Positions 27,254 to 37,100 of a DNA stretch of 64,000 bases are shown here, piece after piece. A program made the position numbers and the translations under genes. Within the stretch, counting starts at the first letter, position 1; each line of letters opens with the position of its first letter. Location of the stretch: contig NZ_MJIL01000051.1 of assembly GCF_001939735.1 (NCBI RefSeq), forward strand, positions 16,863 to 80,862. Reading direction: 5' to 3'. Under the pieces are notes generated by a model. It ran no database searches and was not told the origin of the DNA. It worked only from the letters and a program-made list of their open reading frames with translations. The DNA is from Photobacterium proteolyticum (lineage in GTDB: Bacteria > Pseudomonadota > Gammaproteobacteria > Enterobacterales > Vibrionaceae).

Positions 27254-28048
27254 TCAAAAGATTGTTTGGACTTTTCCCTTCCCGGCTACAGTGGCCCGGA
27301 TAATTTTGGACGAACGGGAGTTTTTCACACTGATTTGTTCACTTTCAGCCCCATTCTCCATGGCAATGCCCTTCATGCTTGCCTGCATGCCATCCTTAAC
27401 TGCAACTATCAGTACTTCATCTCCTTTTTCTATAAGCCAACGCCGCTGGAGATAGGAAGGACTTACTAACTGTCCTGAGCGGATACGGCGCTTGGTACGT
27501 TTTCCGATGATGGCCTGGAACTGGGTGACGAAATCTTTGTTGCGGTACAATGACAGCGTCTGCATTTTCAGCATGCTGGCATCGATTTTAGTGTCACGAT
27601 TGATGGTGGTTTTGGCAACGACAACCGGCAGTTTGATGCGGACTTTAACCGTAGTGTTTATTCGCCACTTTTGCTCTGCACTGTCACAGCTAACCTGACG
27701 TTTCAGGTTGCCGATCGGCAGGGCTTGCTGATCGCTTGCACTGATGATCATTGGCTCAGGACACACGGGCAGATGATAGATTGATGCAGGAATTGCAATA
27801 TCAATATCTGTTTCCAGATCTTGCCATTGGTGACGGATGGCGAAGGTCTGAATCTCTTCCGTAATCTGGGTGCGTATCTGCATATGAAGCTGATCGGCTT
27901 TCACGGTTGTACTTTCGGGTTCCTGTTGGGCATATACGGACCTTGCAAGCATCAGGAAAGTGAAGGCCAAGCCTTTTCCCCACTTCCCTTTTTTCCGTTT
28001 AACTTCCGACTGGCGGAAGTTCCGCTTCCGTGTTTCTTTGTAACTCAT
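27254..28048 (-). CDS. flgA: P-ring chaperone FlgA
   Basis: 264 aa. An unusually long basic N-terminal stretch precedes a hydrophobic segment (LAFTFLMLARSVYA), the likely Sec signal. The mature part ends in a SAF-type beta-clip domain of FlgA (YRNKDFVTQFQAIIGKRTKR, then GQLVSPSYL and GDEVLIVAVKDG). FlgA assists assembly of the FlgI ring in the periplasm. It is divergent from flgB. The first 20 codons overlap a cluster of CGGAA boxes and the ATG has no ribosome site, so the true start may differ. Confidence 0.85.
   Translation of the reverse strand: MSYKETRKRNFRQSEVKRKKGKWGKGLAFTFLMLARSVYAQQEPESTTVKADQLHMQIRTQITEEIQTFAIRHQWQDLETDIDIAIPASIYHLPVCPEPMIISASDQQALPIGNLKRQVSCDSAEQKWRINTTVKVRIKLPVVVAKTTINRDTKIDASMLKMQTLSLYRNKDFVTQFQAIIGKRTKRRIRSGQLVSPSYLQRRWLIEKGDEVLIVAVKDGMQASMKGIAMENGAESEQISVKNSRSSKIIRATVAGKGKVQTIF
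27993..28030. promoter_or_regulatory. CGGAA/TTCCG box cluster upstream of flgB
   Basis: Five CGGAA or TTCCG boxes in 38 bp (27993, 28004, 28014, 28020, 28026), including the dyad ACTTCCG-N5-CGGAAGT at 28002-28020. It lies 41 bp ahead of a sigma-54-type promoter, a usual place for an enhancer binding site. A similar cluster precedes fliD. Confidence 0.6.
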
Positions 28049-28070
28049 TGATAAATAGTACCTAAATTTT

Positions 28071-28086
28071 TGGCACGCATTTTGAC
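28071..28086 (+). promoter_or_regulatory. Sigma-54 (-24/-12) promoter of the flgB operon
   Basis: TGGCACG-N4-TTGAC: GG followed ten bases later by GA in place of the usual GC. It lies 39 bp before the flgB start, leaving a short leader with the ribosome site. Confidence 0.65.
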
Positions 28087-28124
28087 TATAAGATGTGATG
28101 CAAGCCAGACCTAAGGAAGAATCA

Positions 28125-28487
28125 ATGGCGATCAGTTTTGAAAATGCGCTAGGTGTTCACCCTGATGCGCTCAACTTCAGAGTTCAACGCACCAAGGTGT
28201 TGGCCAGTAACTTAGCAAATGTCGATACGCCTGGGTATCTCGCAAAAGATTTAAGTTTTGAAACAGTGATGAAAAACACAGGCTCAAACAAGGTCGATAA
28301 GCCGGTACCACAACTTGATATCTCAGCGCAGTACTCAGTGCCATACCAGAACTCGAAAGACGGTAATACGGTGGAGCTGGGTGTCGAGCAGGCCAAGTTC
28401 ACCCAGAACAACATGAGTTTTCAGACCAGCCTGACTTTTCTCAATATGAAGTTTAGCGGTCTAGCGAAAGCGATAGAGGGACGTTAA
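28125..28487 (+). CDS. flgB: Flagellar proximal rod protein FlgB
   Basis: 120 aa. The rod-protein motif LASNLANVDTPGY is present near residues 24-36. FlgB forms the first part of the rod crossing the periplasm and is exported by the flagellar type III apparatus. The ATG at 28125 follows AAGGAAG; an earlier in-frame ATG at 28095 falls at the predicted transcription start. First gene of the flgB-flgL operon. Confidence 0.92.
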   Translation: MAISFENALGVHPDALNFRVQRTKVLASNLANVDTPGYLAKDLSFETVMKNTGSNKVDKPVPQLDISAQYSVPYQNSKDGNTVELGVEQAKFTQNNMSFQTSLTFLNMKFSGLAKAIEGR

Positions 28488-28491
28488 TACC

Positions 28492-28929
28492 ATGTCATTT
28501 ACAGATATTTATTCCATCGCGGGATCGGCGATGACAGCACAGACCGTAAGGTTGAATACTGTCGCCAGTAACCTGGCCAATGCTGATGCCGTGTCGGCTA
28601 ACCCTGATGATGCCTATCAGGCACTCAAGCCCGTGTTTGCGACGGTATACAGCAACACCCAACTGACGACACGTAATGACAGTTACCCAAATGCGGAAGT
28701 ACGGATTGTTGATGTGGTTCAAAACAAGGGCGATGCTGAAAAGCGCTTTGAGCCCCATAACCCGCTGGCCAATGATGAGGGGTATGTCTATTACCCGGAT
28801 ATTGATGTCGTATCTGAGATGGCAGACATGATGTCGGCAACCCGAAGCTTCGAGACCAATGTTGAAGTGCTGAGCAATGTGAAAAGTATGCAGCAAGGGC
28901 TGTTGCGCTTAGGTGAGGGCAGCCGATGA
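28492..28929 (+). CDS. flgC: Flagellar proximal rod protein FlgC
   Basis: 145 aa. The N-terminal VASNLANADAV region and the C-terminal MADMMSATRSFETNVEVL helix are the flagellar axial-protein termini that pack into the rod core. It starts 4 bp after flgB and overlaps flgD by 4 bp, so it is translationally coupled. Confidence 0.93.
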   Translation: MSFTDIYSIAGSAMTAQTVRLNTVASNLANADAVSANPDDAYQALKPVFATVYSNTQLTTRNDSYPNAEVRIVDVVQNKGDAEKRFEPHNPLANDEGYVYYPDIDVVSEMADMMSATRSFETNVEVLSNVKSMQQGLLRLGEGSR

Positions 28930-29603
28930 GCCTTGCACAGTTTACCGCGCTAAGCAGCGATACACCTGCCGTGACCACTTCCGAGAGTCAGGTTCAGGCT
29001 AACCCGGCAGATATGAATGATGCGGGTGCGCTGAAGAATGAATTTATTACCCTGATGGTGGCGCAGATCCAGAACCAGGACCCACTTAACCCGCTTGATG
29101 GCACCGAATACGTCGGTCAGCTGGCACAGTTCTCCCAGGTTGAAAGTACAGAAAACATGTCGAAAGTGATGCAAAACAGCATGGTATTGCTCGACAACAT
29201 GCAAGTACTTTCAACAGCGGGCCTGGTCGGACAAACCGTTTATGTCAATACAAGTGAATTCGAGCTTTCCGGGCAGGCCCAACAGGGCAAAATTGAATTA
29301 GCACATCCCTCCAACCAGGTGACTTTGCTGATTAAAGATGACTACGGCCAAACAACCAAGATGCCACTTGGAGCGCGAGGCAAGGGCGATGTTGATTTTA
29401 CTATCGACCCTGATGCCCTCGGTTTGAAGCCGGGTAATTATACCATCTCAGTCGAAGTCGAACAGGGACAGGCACAGCCTGCCTTACTATTGGCCGGTGA
29501 GGTTTCTCAGGTGCGTGTTCCAAGCAACGGTGGCGCGGCGCTGGTCAATGTGGCTGGAGTCGGCAGTGTACCTTTTTATCAGATTAGCCAGTTTGGGGCT
29601 TAA
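28926..29603 (+). CDS. flgD: Hook cap/scaffold protein FlgD
   Basis: 225 aa. The N-terminal motif LKNEFITLMVAQIQNQDPLNP is diagnostic of FlgD, which caps the growing hook and directs FlgE polymerisation. A beta-rich domain with the LGARGKGDVDF strand pair follows. Starts inside the flgC stop (ATGA overlap). Confidence 0.94.
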   Translation: MSLAQFTALSSDTPAVTTSESQVQANPADMNDAGALKNEFITLMVAQIQNQDPLNPLDGTEYVGQLAQFSQVESTENMSKVMQNSMVLLDNMQVLSTAGLVGQTVYVNTSEFELSGQAQQGKIELAHPSNQVTLLIKDDYGQTTKMPLGARGKGDVDFTIDPDALGLKPGNYTISVEVEQGQAQPALLLAGEVSQVRVPSNGGAALVNVAGVGSVPFYQISQFGA

Positions 29604-29630
29604 CCCGACATCACTCGAAAAGAGGATCTT

Positions 29631-30818
29631 ATGAGTTTTGATATTGCATTAAGTGGGCTGGGCGCAACCAATGTTCAGCTAAATACCATTAGTAACAACA
29701 TCGCCAACGTATCAACATCCGGTTTTAAAGAGTCACGTACTGAATTTTCTGCGGTTTACAACGGCATGCAGCCAGGTGGGGTAGAAGTTGCTTCCATTTC
29801 GCAGAATTTCGACAAGAACGGCTCAGTAAGTGGCACGGGACGCTCGCTGGATTTGGCGATTAACGGAGGGGGATTTTTTGTTACCAAGGACAACACTGGC
29901 CAACTGCTTTATACCCGTTCCGGAGTTTTTGGGACTGATAAAAATAACAACATCGTTAGCAACAATGGCATGAAGCTGCAAGGCTATGGGGTTGACGGTA
30001 ATAATCGCCTACAAACTGGTGCAGTCAGCGATCTGCGCATCACCACATCATCACTTTCTGCTAAAGCGACGGATCAAATTGACTTTGTTGCCAACTTTGA
30101 TGCGCGAGTGAATGTGCCAACTACCACACCTTTTGATGCCACTGATACCGATACCTTCAACTCGTCATATACCTCGAAGATTCATGACTCACTGGGCAAC
30201 CCACATACAGTGACGCAGTACTTTGCAAAAACCGGTGACAACCAATGGGATGTCCATGTTCAGGTTGATGGCGGTTCGGTCGTACATACCGAAGCCGTCA
30301 CCTTCAATACCGATGGCACACTGGCTACGCCAACCGGAAACTTCAATATTGCCTTTCCTGCTCCCGGCGCTGAGCCAGTGAGCATAGATATCAGCCTTAA
30401 CGGTACAACTCAGTTTGGCGCCGACTTTGGTGTGAGTACCAACAGTCCGAACGGTTACTCGTCAGGTGAATTGGCTGGTGTACGTGTTGAAGACAACGGC
30501 ATGGTGTTTGCCACTTATACCAATGGTCAGTCTCAGCTTCAGGGGCAGGTAATTTTGGCTGACTTTGCCAATGCTCAGGGCCTGGTTAAAACGGGTAATA
30601 CATCTTGGATGCAAAGCTTCAGCTCTGGTGCGCCGATTAACGGTGTACCGGGTAGCGGTACCCTGGGTGGTCTGACTGCAGGTGCACTGGAAGGCTCTAA
30701 TGTGGACTTGACCAGCGAGTTGGTCAGCCTGATGACAGCCCAGCGAAACTACCAGGCTAACGCAAAAACCATTTCAACTTCCGATCAACTGACCCAGGCG
30801 CTGTTTAATGCAGTTTAG
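29631..30818 (+). CDS. flgE: Flagellar hook protein FlgE
   Basis: 395 aa. The N-terminal SGLGATNVQLNTISNNIANVSTSGF and the C-terminal LVSLMTAQRNYQANAKTI helices form the hook core, with the variable hook domains between. It builds the universal joint outside the cell. GAGGAT precedes the ATG. Confidence 0.94.
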   Translation: MSFDIALSGLGATNVQLNTISNNIANVSTSGFKESRTEFSAVYNGMQPGGVEVASISQNFDKNGSVSGTGRSLDLAINGGGFFVTKDNTGQLLYTRSGVFGTDKNNNIVSNNGMKLQGYGVDGNNRLQTGAVSDLRITTSSLSAKATDQIDFVANFDARVNVPTTTPFDATDTDTFNSSYTSKIHDSLGNPHTVTQYFAKTGDNQWDVHVQVDGGSVVHTEAVTFNTDGTLATPTGNFNIAFPAPGAEPVSIDISLNGTTQFGADFGVSTNSPNGYSSGELAGVRVEDNGMVFATYTNGQSQLQGQVILADFANAQGLVKTGNTSWMQSFSSGAPINGVPGSGTLGGLTAGALEGSNVDLTSELVSLMTAQRNYQANAKTISTSDQLTQALFNAV

Positions 30819-30846
30819 CCTGATGACAGATTTTAAGGATTGAGCA

Positions 30847-31578
30847 ATGGATAGTTTGCTATATACCGCCACCACTGGTGCTAGCCGGGTTATGAAAGCC
30901 CAGCACGTGCGCTCCAACAATTTGTCAAACGCAGACACCGCGGGTTTTCGTGCAGATATGGAACGGGTACAGAGTATTCAGCTGCAAGGTGCGGGCTTTG
31001 ATGGTCGCACCATGGTGGTGACGAACTCTGCCGCGACACGGTTTGACTCGGGTGATCTGATTAAGACCGGTCGCAACCTTGATGTGGCAATTAATGGTGA
31101 GGGTTTCTTTACCGTGCAAACTCCGGTCGGCAATGAAGCCTATACCCGTGCCGGTAATATTCGTGTCGATCAGCAGGGCAACATGACAGTGAACGGTTTC
31201 CCGCTGATGGCAGAAGGGGATCCGATCACTCTGCCTGAATATCAGCATATTGAGATCAGTGATAAAGGCGTTATTTCGGTGATCCCGCCGGGCGGCGGGG
31301 CAGAAGTTGAGGTTGGCCAGCTAAAGTTGGTCAAACCGGCTTATACCGAGCTGCAAAAAGAAAGTGACGGCCTGCTTCATGCCCGCGATGGTGGTGAGTT
31401 CCCGGCTGATGCAACAGTCGCGGTAGCTGCCGAGCATTTGGAAGGCAGTAACGTTTCAGCCATTGATGAATTGGTGAACGTGATGTCGCTAACGCGCAAT
31501 TTTGAAATGCAGGTACGGATGATGAAAACAGCCGAAACGCTGGCCCAGGCCGGTAATCGCCTGATGAGCAGCCGTTAA
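30847..31578 (+). CDS. flgF: Proximal rod protein FlgF
   Basis: 243 aa axial protein with N-terminal VRSNNLSNADTAGFRADM and C-terminal ELVNVMSLTRNFEMQVRMM. The length and the position between flgE and flgG identify FlgF, part of the rod. Confidence 0.93.
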   Translation: MDSLLYTATTGASRVMKAQHVRSNNLSNADTAGFRADMERVQSIQLQGAGFDGRTMVVTNSAATRFDSGDLIKTGRNLDVAINGEGFFTVQTPVGNEAYTRAGNIRVDQQGNMTVNGFPLMAEGDPITLPEYQHIEISDKGVISVIPPGGGAEVEVGQLKLVKPAYTELQKESDGLLHARDGGEFPADATVAVAAEHLEGSNVSAIDELVNVMSLTRNFEMQVRMMKTAETLAQAGNRLMSSR

Positions 31579-31626
31579 GGTCCCTTTGAGTAGGTGAGCC
31601 CGAAACTAGACAGTTAGGAGAGAGCA

Positions 31627-32412
31627 ATGCATTCAGCATTATGGGTAAGTAAAACAGGGATGGCGGCGCAAGATACCAAGATGACAGCCATCTCCAATAA
31701 CCTCGCGAACGTCAATACGGTGGGCTTCAAGCGCGATCGTGTGGTATTTGAGGATCTGTTCTATAGCATTCAGCGTCAGCCTGGGGCACAGGTCGACCAG
31801 ATTAATGAACTGCCGAGCGGAGTCCAACTGGGCAGCGGTGTCCGTGTGGTGGGTACTCAGAAGGTATTTACCCAGGGCAACTCGCAAAATACCAGTCAGG
31901 AAATGGATCTGGCTGTAATGGGGGCGGGTTTTTTCCAGATCGAAAATTCAGACGGGGAAATCATGTATACCCGCAACGGCCAGTTTCATGTTAACTCCGA
32001 GGGGTTGATGGTAAACAGCCAGGGGCTGCCGCTGTCGCCGCAAATCCAAATCCCTGAAAACGCCACAAGCTTGTCTGTCGGTGTTGACGGAATCGTGACC
32101 TCAACCGTTGCCGGAGATCCTCAGCCCCAGGAGCTGGGCCAAATTACGCTGGCTAAATTTATTAACCCGGCTGGTTTGGAAGCCGTAGGCGGCAACCTGT
32201 TCCGAGAAACTGAAGCGAGCGGCCAGGCCGACGAGCTGATTGCGGGTCTGGATGGTGCCGGTAGCATCAAGCAAGGGGCACTGGAAGGCTCGAATGTACA
32301 GGTGGTGGAGGAGATGGTTGACATGATCACGACCCAGCGCGCGTACGAGATGAATGCCAAGGTAGTGTCTGCTGCCGACGATATGCTGAAGTTCGTGGCA
32401 CAGTCGGTGTAA
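31627..32412 (+). CDS. flgG: Distal rod protein FlgG
   Basis: 261 aa. Begins MHSALWVSKTGMAAQDTKM with AISNNLANVNTVGFK and ends with EMVDMITTQRAYEMNAK; both are characteristic of FlgG, the distal rod that passes the P and L rings. AGGAGAG precedes the ATG. Confidence 0.95.
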   Translation: MHSALWVSKTGMAAQDTKMTAISNNLANVNTVGFKRDRVVFEDLFYSIQRQPGAQVDQINELPSGVQLGSGVRVVGTQKVFTQGNSQNTSQEMDLAVMGAGFFQIENSDGEIMYTRNGQFHVNSEGLMVNSQGLPLSPQIQIPENATSLSVGVDGIVTSTVAGDPQPQELGQITLAKFINPAGLEAVGGNLFRETEASGQADELIAGLDGAGSIKQGALEGSNVQVVEEMVDMITTQRAYEMNAKVVSAADDMLKFVAQSV

Positions 32413-32422
32413 GGAGGCAGTG

Positions 32423-33100
32423 ATGAAATGGCTTACTTCCCCTGTTGTTGTTTTGCTTGCGGGCTCGCTGCTCGCTGGGTGTAGTGTGCGTCCGGAATTT
32501 GTTCCGCCGGAGCCAAACGATGAGGCTTATGCCCCGCCGCCGTTGGATTATTCCCTGCCGGATGCTGCCGACGGGAGCCTGTATCGTCACCAGTATATGA
32601 TGACGTTGTTCCAGGATCGCCGGGCCTACCGTATCGGGGATGTGCTGACTATTTTGCTTGACGAGGAAACTCAGTCGAGTAAAAAAGCAGATACCAAGTA
32701 TGACAAGGGATCATCAGTCAATTTTGCCGCTCCGACATTCGGCACTAATGCTATCGATGATCTCGCCGTAGGTATCGATTCCAACCGAGCCTTTGATGGC
32801 TCGGCGGCCAGCTCGCAGGGTAATAAGCTGGAAGGGGCCATTACTGTCACTGTGCATGAAGTGTTACCAAACGGGGTGCTTCGAATACGTGGTGAAAAGT
32901 GGATTCGTCTTAATCAGGGCGATGAGTTCATCCGTCTGACGGGTATTGTTCGTGTTGATGATATCGACCGTCGCAACCAGGTGTCATCACTGCGTATCGG
33001 GGATGCCCGGATCACCTATTCCGGCCGGGGAGCTCTTGCCGACAGCAATGCCGCCGGCTGGCTTACCCAGTTCTTTAACAGCCCATGGATGCCTTACTAA
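32423..33100 (+). CDS. flgH: L-ring lipoprotein FlgH
   Basis: 225 aa. A lipoprotein signal with lipobox LLAGC ends near residue 21; the mature part has the FlgH signatures [13 protein letters not shown] and [23 protein letters not shown]. It forms the outer-membrane bushing. AAGGAGG at 32411-32417 suits the ATG at 32423 better than the GTG at 32420. Confidence 0.94.
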   Translation: MKWLTSPVVVLLAGSLLAGCSVRPEFVPPEPNDEAYAPPPLDYSLPDAADGSLYRHQYMMTLFQDRRAYRIGDVLTILLDEETQSSKKADTKYDKGSSVNFAAPTFGTNAIDDLAVGIDSNRAFDGSAASSQGNKLEGAITVTVHEVLPNGVLRIRGEKWIRLNQGDEFIRLTGIVRVDDIDRRNQVSSLRIGDARITYSGRGALADSNAAGWLTQFFNSPWMPY

Positions 33101-34224
33101 TGAACAAACTCAGCACCTTGCTTTTTCTCCTGCTGGTTATGGGTGTGTCAGCCTTCATGACCCAGCCTGCTCGCGCATCAGCACCAATGCCGATTATGGA
33201 CCTGGTCGATGTTCAGGGAATCAGGAATAACCAGTTGGTGGGTTACGGTCTGGTCGTCGGCCTCGATGGAACCGGTGATCGAAACCAGGTGAAATTCACC
33301 AGCCAGTCTATTACCAATATGCTGCGCCAGTTTGGGGTTCAGATCGGCGATAAAACAGATCCCAAGTTAAAAAATGTCGCGTCTGTGAGTGTTACCGCTT
33401 ATGTCACGCCAATGGCCGGACCGGGGCAGGAGCTGAATATCGTGGTGTCCTCAATTGGTGATGCCAAGAGCCTGCGTGGCGGTACTTTGCTGATGACACC
33501 GCTTCGAGGTATTGATGGCGAAGTGTACGCCGTTGCTCAGGGCAATGTTGTTGTCGGCGGTGTGCAGGCAGAAGGGCGGAGTGGGTCGAAAATTACCATT
33601 AATACGCCAACTACAGGCCGGATCCCAAACGGTGCGACTCTGGAACGCGAAATACCATCAGACTTCAACGATAAACCAACAATTACTCTTAACTTGCGTA
33701 AGCCCAGCTTCACCACGGCTAAGAATATTGCCCGAGTTATCAATGTAACATTCGGTCCTGATGTCGCGACGGCTATTAATAAAGGTCGGGTTGAAATGCG
33801 GGCCCCGCGCAATACCCAGCAGCGGGTGACTTTCATGTCGATGCTAGAAGACTTGGCTGTCGTGGAAGGGCGTAAACCAGCCCGTGTCGTTTTTAATTCC
33901 AGAACAGGCACCGTTGTGGTGGGTAAAAACGTTCAGGTTAGCGAAGCGGCGGTCAGCCATGGCAGCCTGACGGTTACTATTTCAGAGCGTCAGCAGGTAA
34001 GCCAGCCCAATGCTTTTGGCGAGGGTGAAACTACCGTGGTCAATGATTCAACCGTAGACATTAGCCAGGATAAGGCACAAATGTATATTTGGCCGGAAGG
34101 GACCGAGCTCAATACGATTGTGAATGCGGTTAATAGCCTTGGTGCGACACCGGATGACTTGATGTCTATTCTGCAAGGCTTGCATGAAGCTGGTGCGCTC
34201 AATGCTGAGCTGGTTGTGATTTAA
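33100..34224 (+). CDS. flgI: P-ring protein FlgI
   Basis: 374 aa with a Sec signal (hydrophobic stretch about residues 5-20, cleavage after ARA). The mature start [22 protein letters not shown] with GTGD is highly conserved in FlgI, the peptidoglycan-layer ring. The ATG at 33100 overlaps the flgH stop (TAATG) and gives a proper signal peptide; an ATG at 33085 is possible. Confidence 0.94.
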   Translation: MNKLSTLLFLLLVMGVSAFMTQPARASAPMPIMDLVDVQGIRNNQLVGYGLVVGLDGTGDRNQVKFTSQSITNMLRQFGVQIGDKTDPKLKNVASVSVTAYVTPMAGPGQELNIVVSSIGDAKSLRGGTLLMTPLRGIDGEVYAVAQGNVVVGGVQAEGRSGSKITINTPTTGRIPNGATLEREIPSDFNDKPTITLNLRKPSFTTAKNIARVINVTFGPDVATAINKGRVEMRAPRNTQQRVTFMSMLEDLAVVEGRKPARVVFNSRTGTVVVGKNVQVSEAAVSHGSLTVTISERQQVSQPNAFGEGETTVVNDSTVDISQDKAQMYIWPEGTELNTIVNAVNSLGATPDDLMSILQGLHEAGALNAELVVI

Positions 34225-34233
34225 GGAGTCTTG

Positions 34234-34800
34234 ATGAAAGTTGAAGGTAACGGTGAGAGTACCCAATATACAGCCATGCTGTATCACGACAACAGTGCGC
34301 TCGCCAATATTAGGCATAGTAGTGACAAGCAACAGGCGCTGGAGTCTGTTGCCGGCCAGTTTGAGGCGCTGTTTTTGCAAATGGTGCTGCGACAGATGCG
34401 TAGCAGTAGCGACGTTTTGTCTCCAGAGGACAATCCTTTTTCAAGCAAGGAGCAGGGCGTATATCGCGATTTTTATGATGGCCAACTGGCAATTGAGATG
34501 GCTAAAAAACAGAACAGCGGTATTGCCGACATGCTGGTAAAGCAATTAAGCCCGAGCCAGGCGGAGGCGGTGGTAAAAATGGTCGAGCCTGTTAATGAAG
34601 CTGGGGGCTCAGAGGTTATGAGGCCAGGAGTAAAGCTGGAAGCGAGCTCTCAAAACCAGCAGGCACAGGCTGCTAAACCTCTTAACGAAGCCGGGCCTAA
34701 GGTCGCCTATGAATCACAAGTCGCTTTAAAAGATAGCGATAAAGTGGTGAGGAGCACCGTTGCTTTTCAGCAGCCACTGATTCGTAAGATGGAGCTTTAA
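34234..34800 (+). CDS. flgJ: Single-domain FlgJ, rod scaffold without muramidase
   Basis: 188 aa. It has only the N-terminal rod-capping domain of FlgJ (VAGQFEALFLQMVLRQMRSS and YRDFYDGQLAIEMAKK), followed by a low-complexity tail rich in Q, A and E. The peptidoglycan-hydrolase domain that doubles the length in Salmonella or polar Vibrio FlgJ (about 310 aa) is missing. AAGGAG favours ATG 34234 over TTG 34231. The separate transglycosylase at 25467-26378 probably supplies the missing activity. Confidence 0.92.
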   Translation: MKVEGNGESTQYTAMLYHDNSALANIRHSSDKQQALESVAGQFEALFLQMVLRQMRSSSDVLSPEDNPFSSKEQGVYRDFYDGQLAIEMAKKQNSGIADMLVKQLSPSQAEAVVKMVEPVNEAGGSEVMRPGVKLEASSQNQQAQAAKPLNEAGPKVAYESQVALKDSDKVVRSTVAFQQPLIRKMEL

Positions 34801-34805
34801 CAGCA

Positions 34806-36179
34806 ATGAGTTTGATTAATATTGCATTAACCGGATTGAATGCCAATAAGGCCGCGCTTGATGTGACGGCTCAAAATGTGGCAAACGTCAATACACCTGG
34901 GTACAGCCGCCAGCAGGCAATGATGAATGCATTGGGCCCCGGTAACAATGATCGTTACAGTGCGGGTGGCGGGGTAGAGGTAACCAGCATTCGCCGAGTG
35001 ACTGATCAATACCTTGTCAAGCAGACCTGGGCGACGAACAGTCAGGCATCCTATTCATCCCGGTACCTGACCAACATGAGTCAGCTAGAAAATATGCTTG
35101 GGGCCGATGGCTTCAATCTCTCCGCTGGTTTAGACACCTTGTTTGCTGCGTTGAATGATGCATCGGTCAAGCCGGAATCCCTCCCGCTTCGCCAGCAAAT
35201 AATCAACGAGGCGGAAGCCCTGTCTCACCGCTTTAAGACCTTGACAGAATCCCTTCATGCCCAGCATAAAGACATGAATGATCAGCGTGGGGCCGCTATC
35301 GAGCATGCTAACAGCCTTATCGATAACATTGCTGATATTAATCGTCAGATTGTTGAAATTTCGGGGACAAATGGCAATCCCGCCCAGCTGTTGGATGCGC
35401 GTGATAACCTTATTGGTCAGTTGTCGCAAGTCGTTGATATCAAAACGACCGATCAGCCCGATGGCAGCCTCCAGGTAACATTGGCATCGGGACAGCCGCT
35501 GGTACTGGGGGGAGAGGCGGCTCAACTGGCAGCCATGCCGGATCCTTCAGATCCGTATCTGGCGGATTTGAATGTAGAGTTTGCCGGTCAGCGTTTTTCT
35601 GTCAGCGGCAAGGTCGGTGGTGAAATCGGTGCCATTACCGCATATCAGGTTGAAGCTATCAAGCCATATCAGGATGCCTTGAACGATATGGCAGCCTCGC
35701 TTGCCGATGCATTCAATAACACCTTGTCTACGGGTAAAGATCTTAACAATAACCCGGGAACCCCGTTATTTACCTACGATCCTGCCAACCCATCGGCAAG
35801 TCTGGATATTACAGGTCTTACGCCTGAGGAGCTTGCTCTTTCATCCGACGGTAACCCGGGCAATAGCGATGTGCTTAAGGACCTAATCAGTATCAGCAAT
35901 CAGGCCTTTTCTGTTTCAGGTTTTGGCAATGTCACCCTGAATGATGCTTTTTCGTCGATGGTAGGGGAAACGGCGATCAAGACGCGTCAGGCGACGTCCG
36001 ATTATAAGGCGACCGAGAGCTTGAACCAGCAGGCTGTTGCTGCACGAGATAATCTGAGTGCTGTTAACAGTGATGAAGAAGCGGCGAACCTGATGGTTTT
36101 TGCCAATGCCTACCAGGCCAACATGAAGGTGATCAGTACAGCCAACCAGTTGTTCGATACTGTTTTAAAGTTATTTTAA
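34806..36179 (+). CDS. flgK: Hook-associated protein 1, FlgK
   Basis: 457 aa. N-terminus LINIALTGLNANKAALDVTAQ with NVNTPGYSRQ and C-terminus ANLMVFANAYQANMKVISTA are the FlgK core helices. It forms the hook-filament junction. It is shorter than polar FlgK (over 600 aa), mainly in the exposed middle domain. Confidence 0.94.
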   Translation: MSLINIALTGLNANKAALDVTAQNVANVNTPGYSRQQAMMNALGPGNNDRYSAGGGVEVTSIRRVTDQYLVKQTWATNSQASYSSRYLTNMSQLENMLGADGFNLSAGLDTLFAALNDASVKPESLPLRQQIINEAEALSHRFKTLTESLHAQHKDMNDQRGAAIEHANSLIDNIADINRQIVEISGTNGNPAQLLDARDNLIGQLSQVVDIKTTDQPDGSLQVTLASGQPLVLGGEAAQLAAMPDPSDPYLADLNVEFAGQRFSVSGKVGGEIGAITAYQVEAIKPYQDALNDMAASLADAFNNTLSTGKDLNNNPGTPLFTYDPANPSASLDITGLTPEELALSSDGNPGNSDVLKDLISISNQAFSVSGFGNVTLNDAFSSMVGETAIKTRQATSDYKATESLNQQAVAARDNLSAVNSDEEAANLMVFANAYQANMKVISTANQLFDTVLKLF

Positions 36180-36188
36180 GGGGATGCA

Positions 36189-37085
36189 ATGAGGATCAGT
36201 GATACCCAGTTTAGTCAGATGATGCTGCAGAGTCTGCACACCAACAACGCCGGTTTGGGGGAAGTGTTGCAGCAAATGTCTACAGGTAAGCGAATTACCA
36301 AGCTGTCTGATGCACCTATCGATTCGATTAAGTTGCTCAACCTGTCACGAGAAGGCAGTGCAATCAATCAGTATCAAGACAACATTCAAAATGTGAAAAC
36401 CGCGCTATCAAGCCAGGAAGTGTATCTTGATGCTTCCAATGAAACGGTCAAGAGCATGCGTGAACTGGTGTTGTGGGGGGCTAATGGGAGCATGACCAAT
36501 GAGGATCGCGCCGGTATCATCAGTGAGCTGGAAAGCTTGAGAGATTCTCTGTTGTCGTCGTTCAACGCCCAAGACGAGGAAGGCCATTACCTCTTCTCGG
36601 GGACCCAAACTGACACGCCGTCTGTGTCAGTAACGGGTAACGGCTACGCAATCGATGGTAATGCGGATAAGCGAGTCGTCACGGTTGCTAAGGGAGTGAC
36701 CATGGAGTCTAATCTGACGGCACAGGAAATACTGGATCTGGGGGGAGACAATGTGATCAACCAGATCGACCGTATGATTACAGAGTTTCAGAATCCCACC
36801 GCCAATTTTCAGGCCGAAGTGGATAGTACGCTTGCTGCTATAGATAGCACCCTTGGCAATATACTTGGTGCGATGACCTCGATAGGGGGACGCCACAACA
36901 ATCTTGATTTGCTTGAAAGCAGTCACGGAGAAAACAAGCTCTTTGTCGATAAGGTGACTGGTGATTTAGAAGCTCTCGATTATGGAGAAGCCTCGGTTCG
37001 TTTAACCAACTATATGAGCGCCCTTGAGGCGACTCAGGCCAGTTATGTGAAGATCAATGACTTATCTCTGTTTAATCGATTGTAA
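36189..37085 (+). CDS. flgL: Hook-associated protein 3, FlgL
   Basis: 298 aa. The flagellin-like N-terminus (MSTGKRITKLSDAPIDSIKLL) and the C-terminal helix ending ATQASYVKINDLSLFNRL identify FlgL, the second junction protein between hook and filament. Confidence 0.93.
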   Translation: MRISDTQFSQMMLQSLHTNNAGLGEVLQQMSTGKRITKLSDAPIDSIKLLNLSREGSAINQYQDNIQNVKTALSSQEVYLDASNETVKSMRELVLWGANGSMTNEDRAGIISELESLRDSLLSSFNAQDEEGHYLFSGTQTDTPSVSVTGNGYAIDGNADKRVVTVAKGVTMESNLTAQEILDLGGDNVINQIDRMITEFQNPTANFQAEVDSTLAAIDSTLGNILGAMTSIGGRHNNLDLLESSHGENKLFVDKVTGDLEALDYGEASVRLTNYMSALEATQASYVKINDLSLFNRL

Positions 37086-37100
37086 GGTCAAAGATACGAT

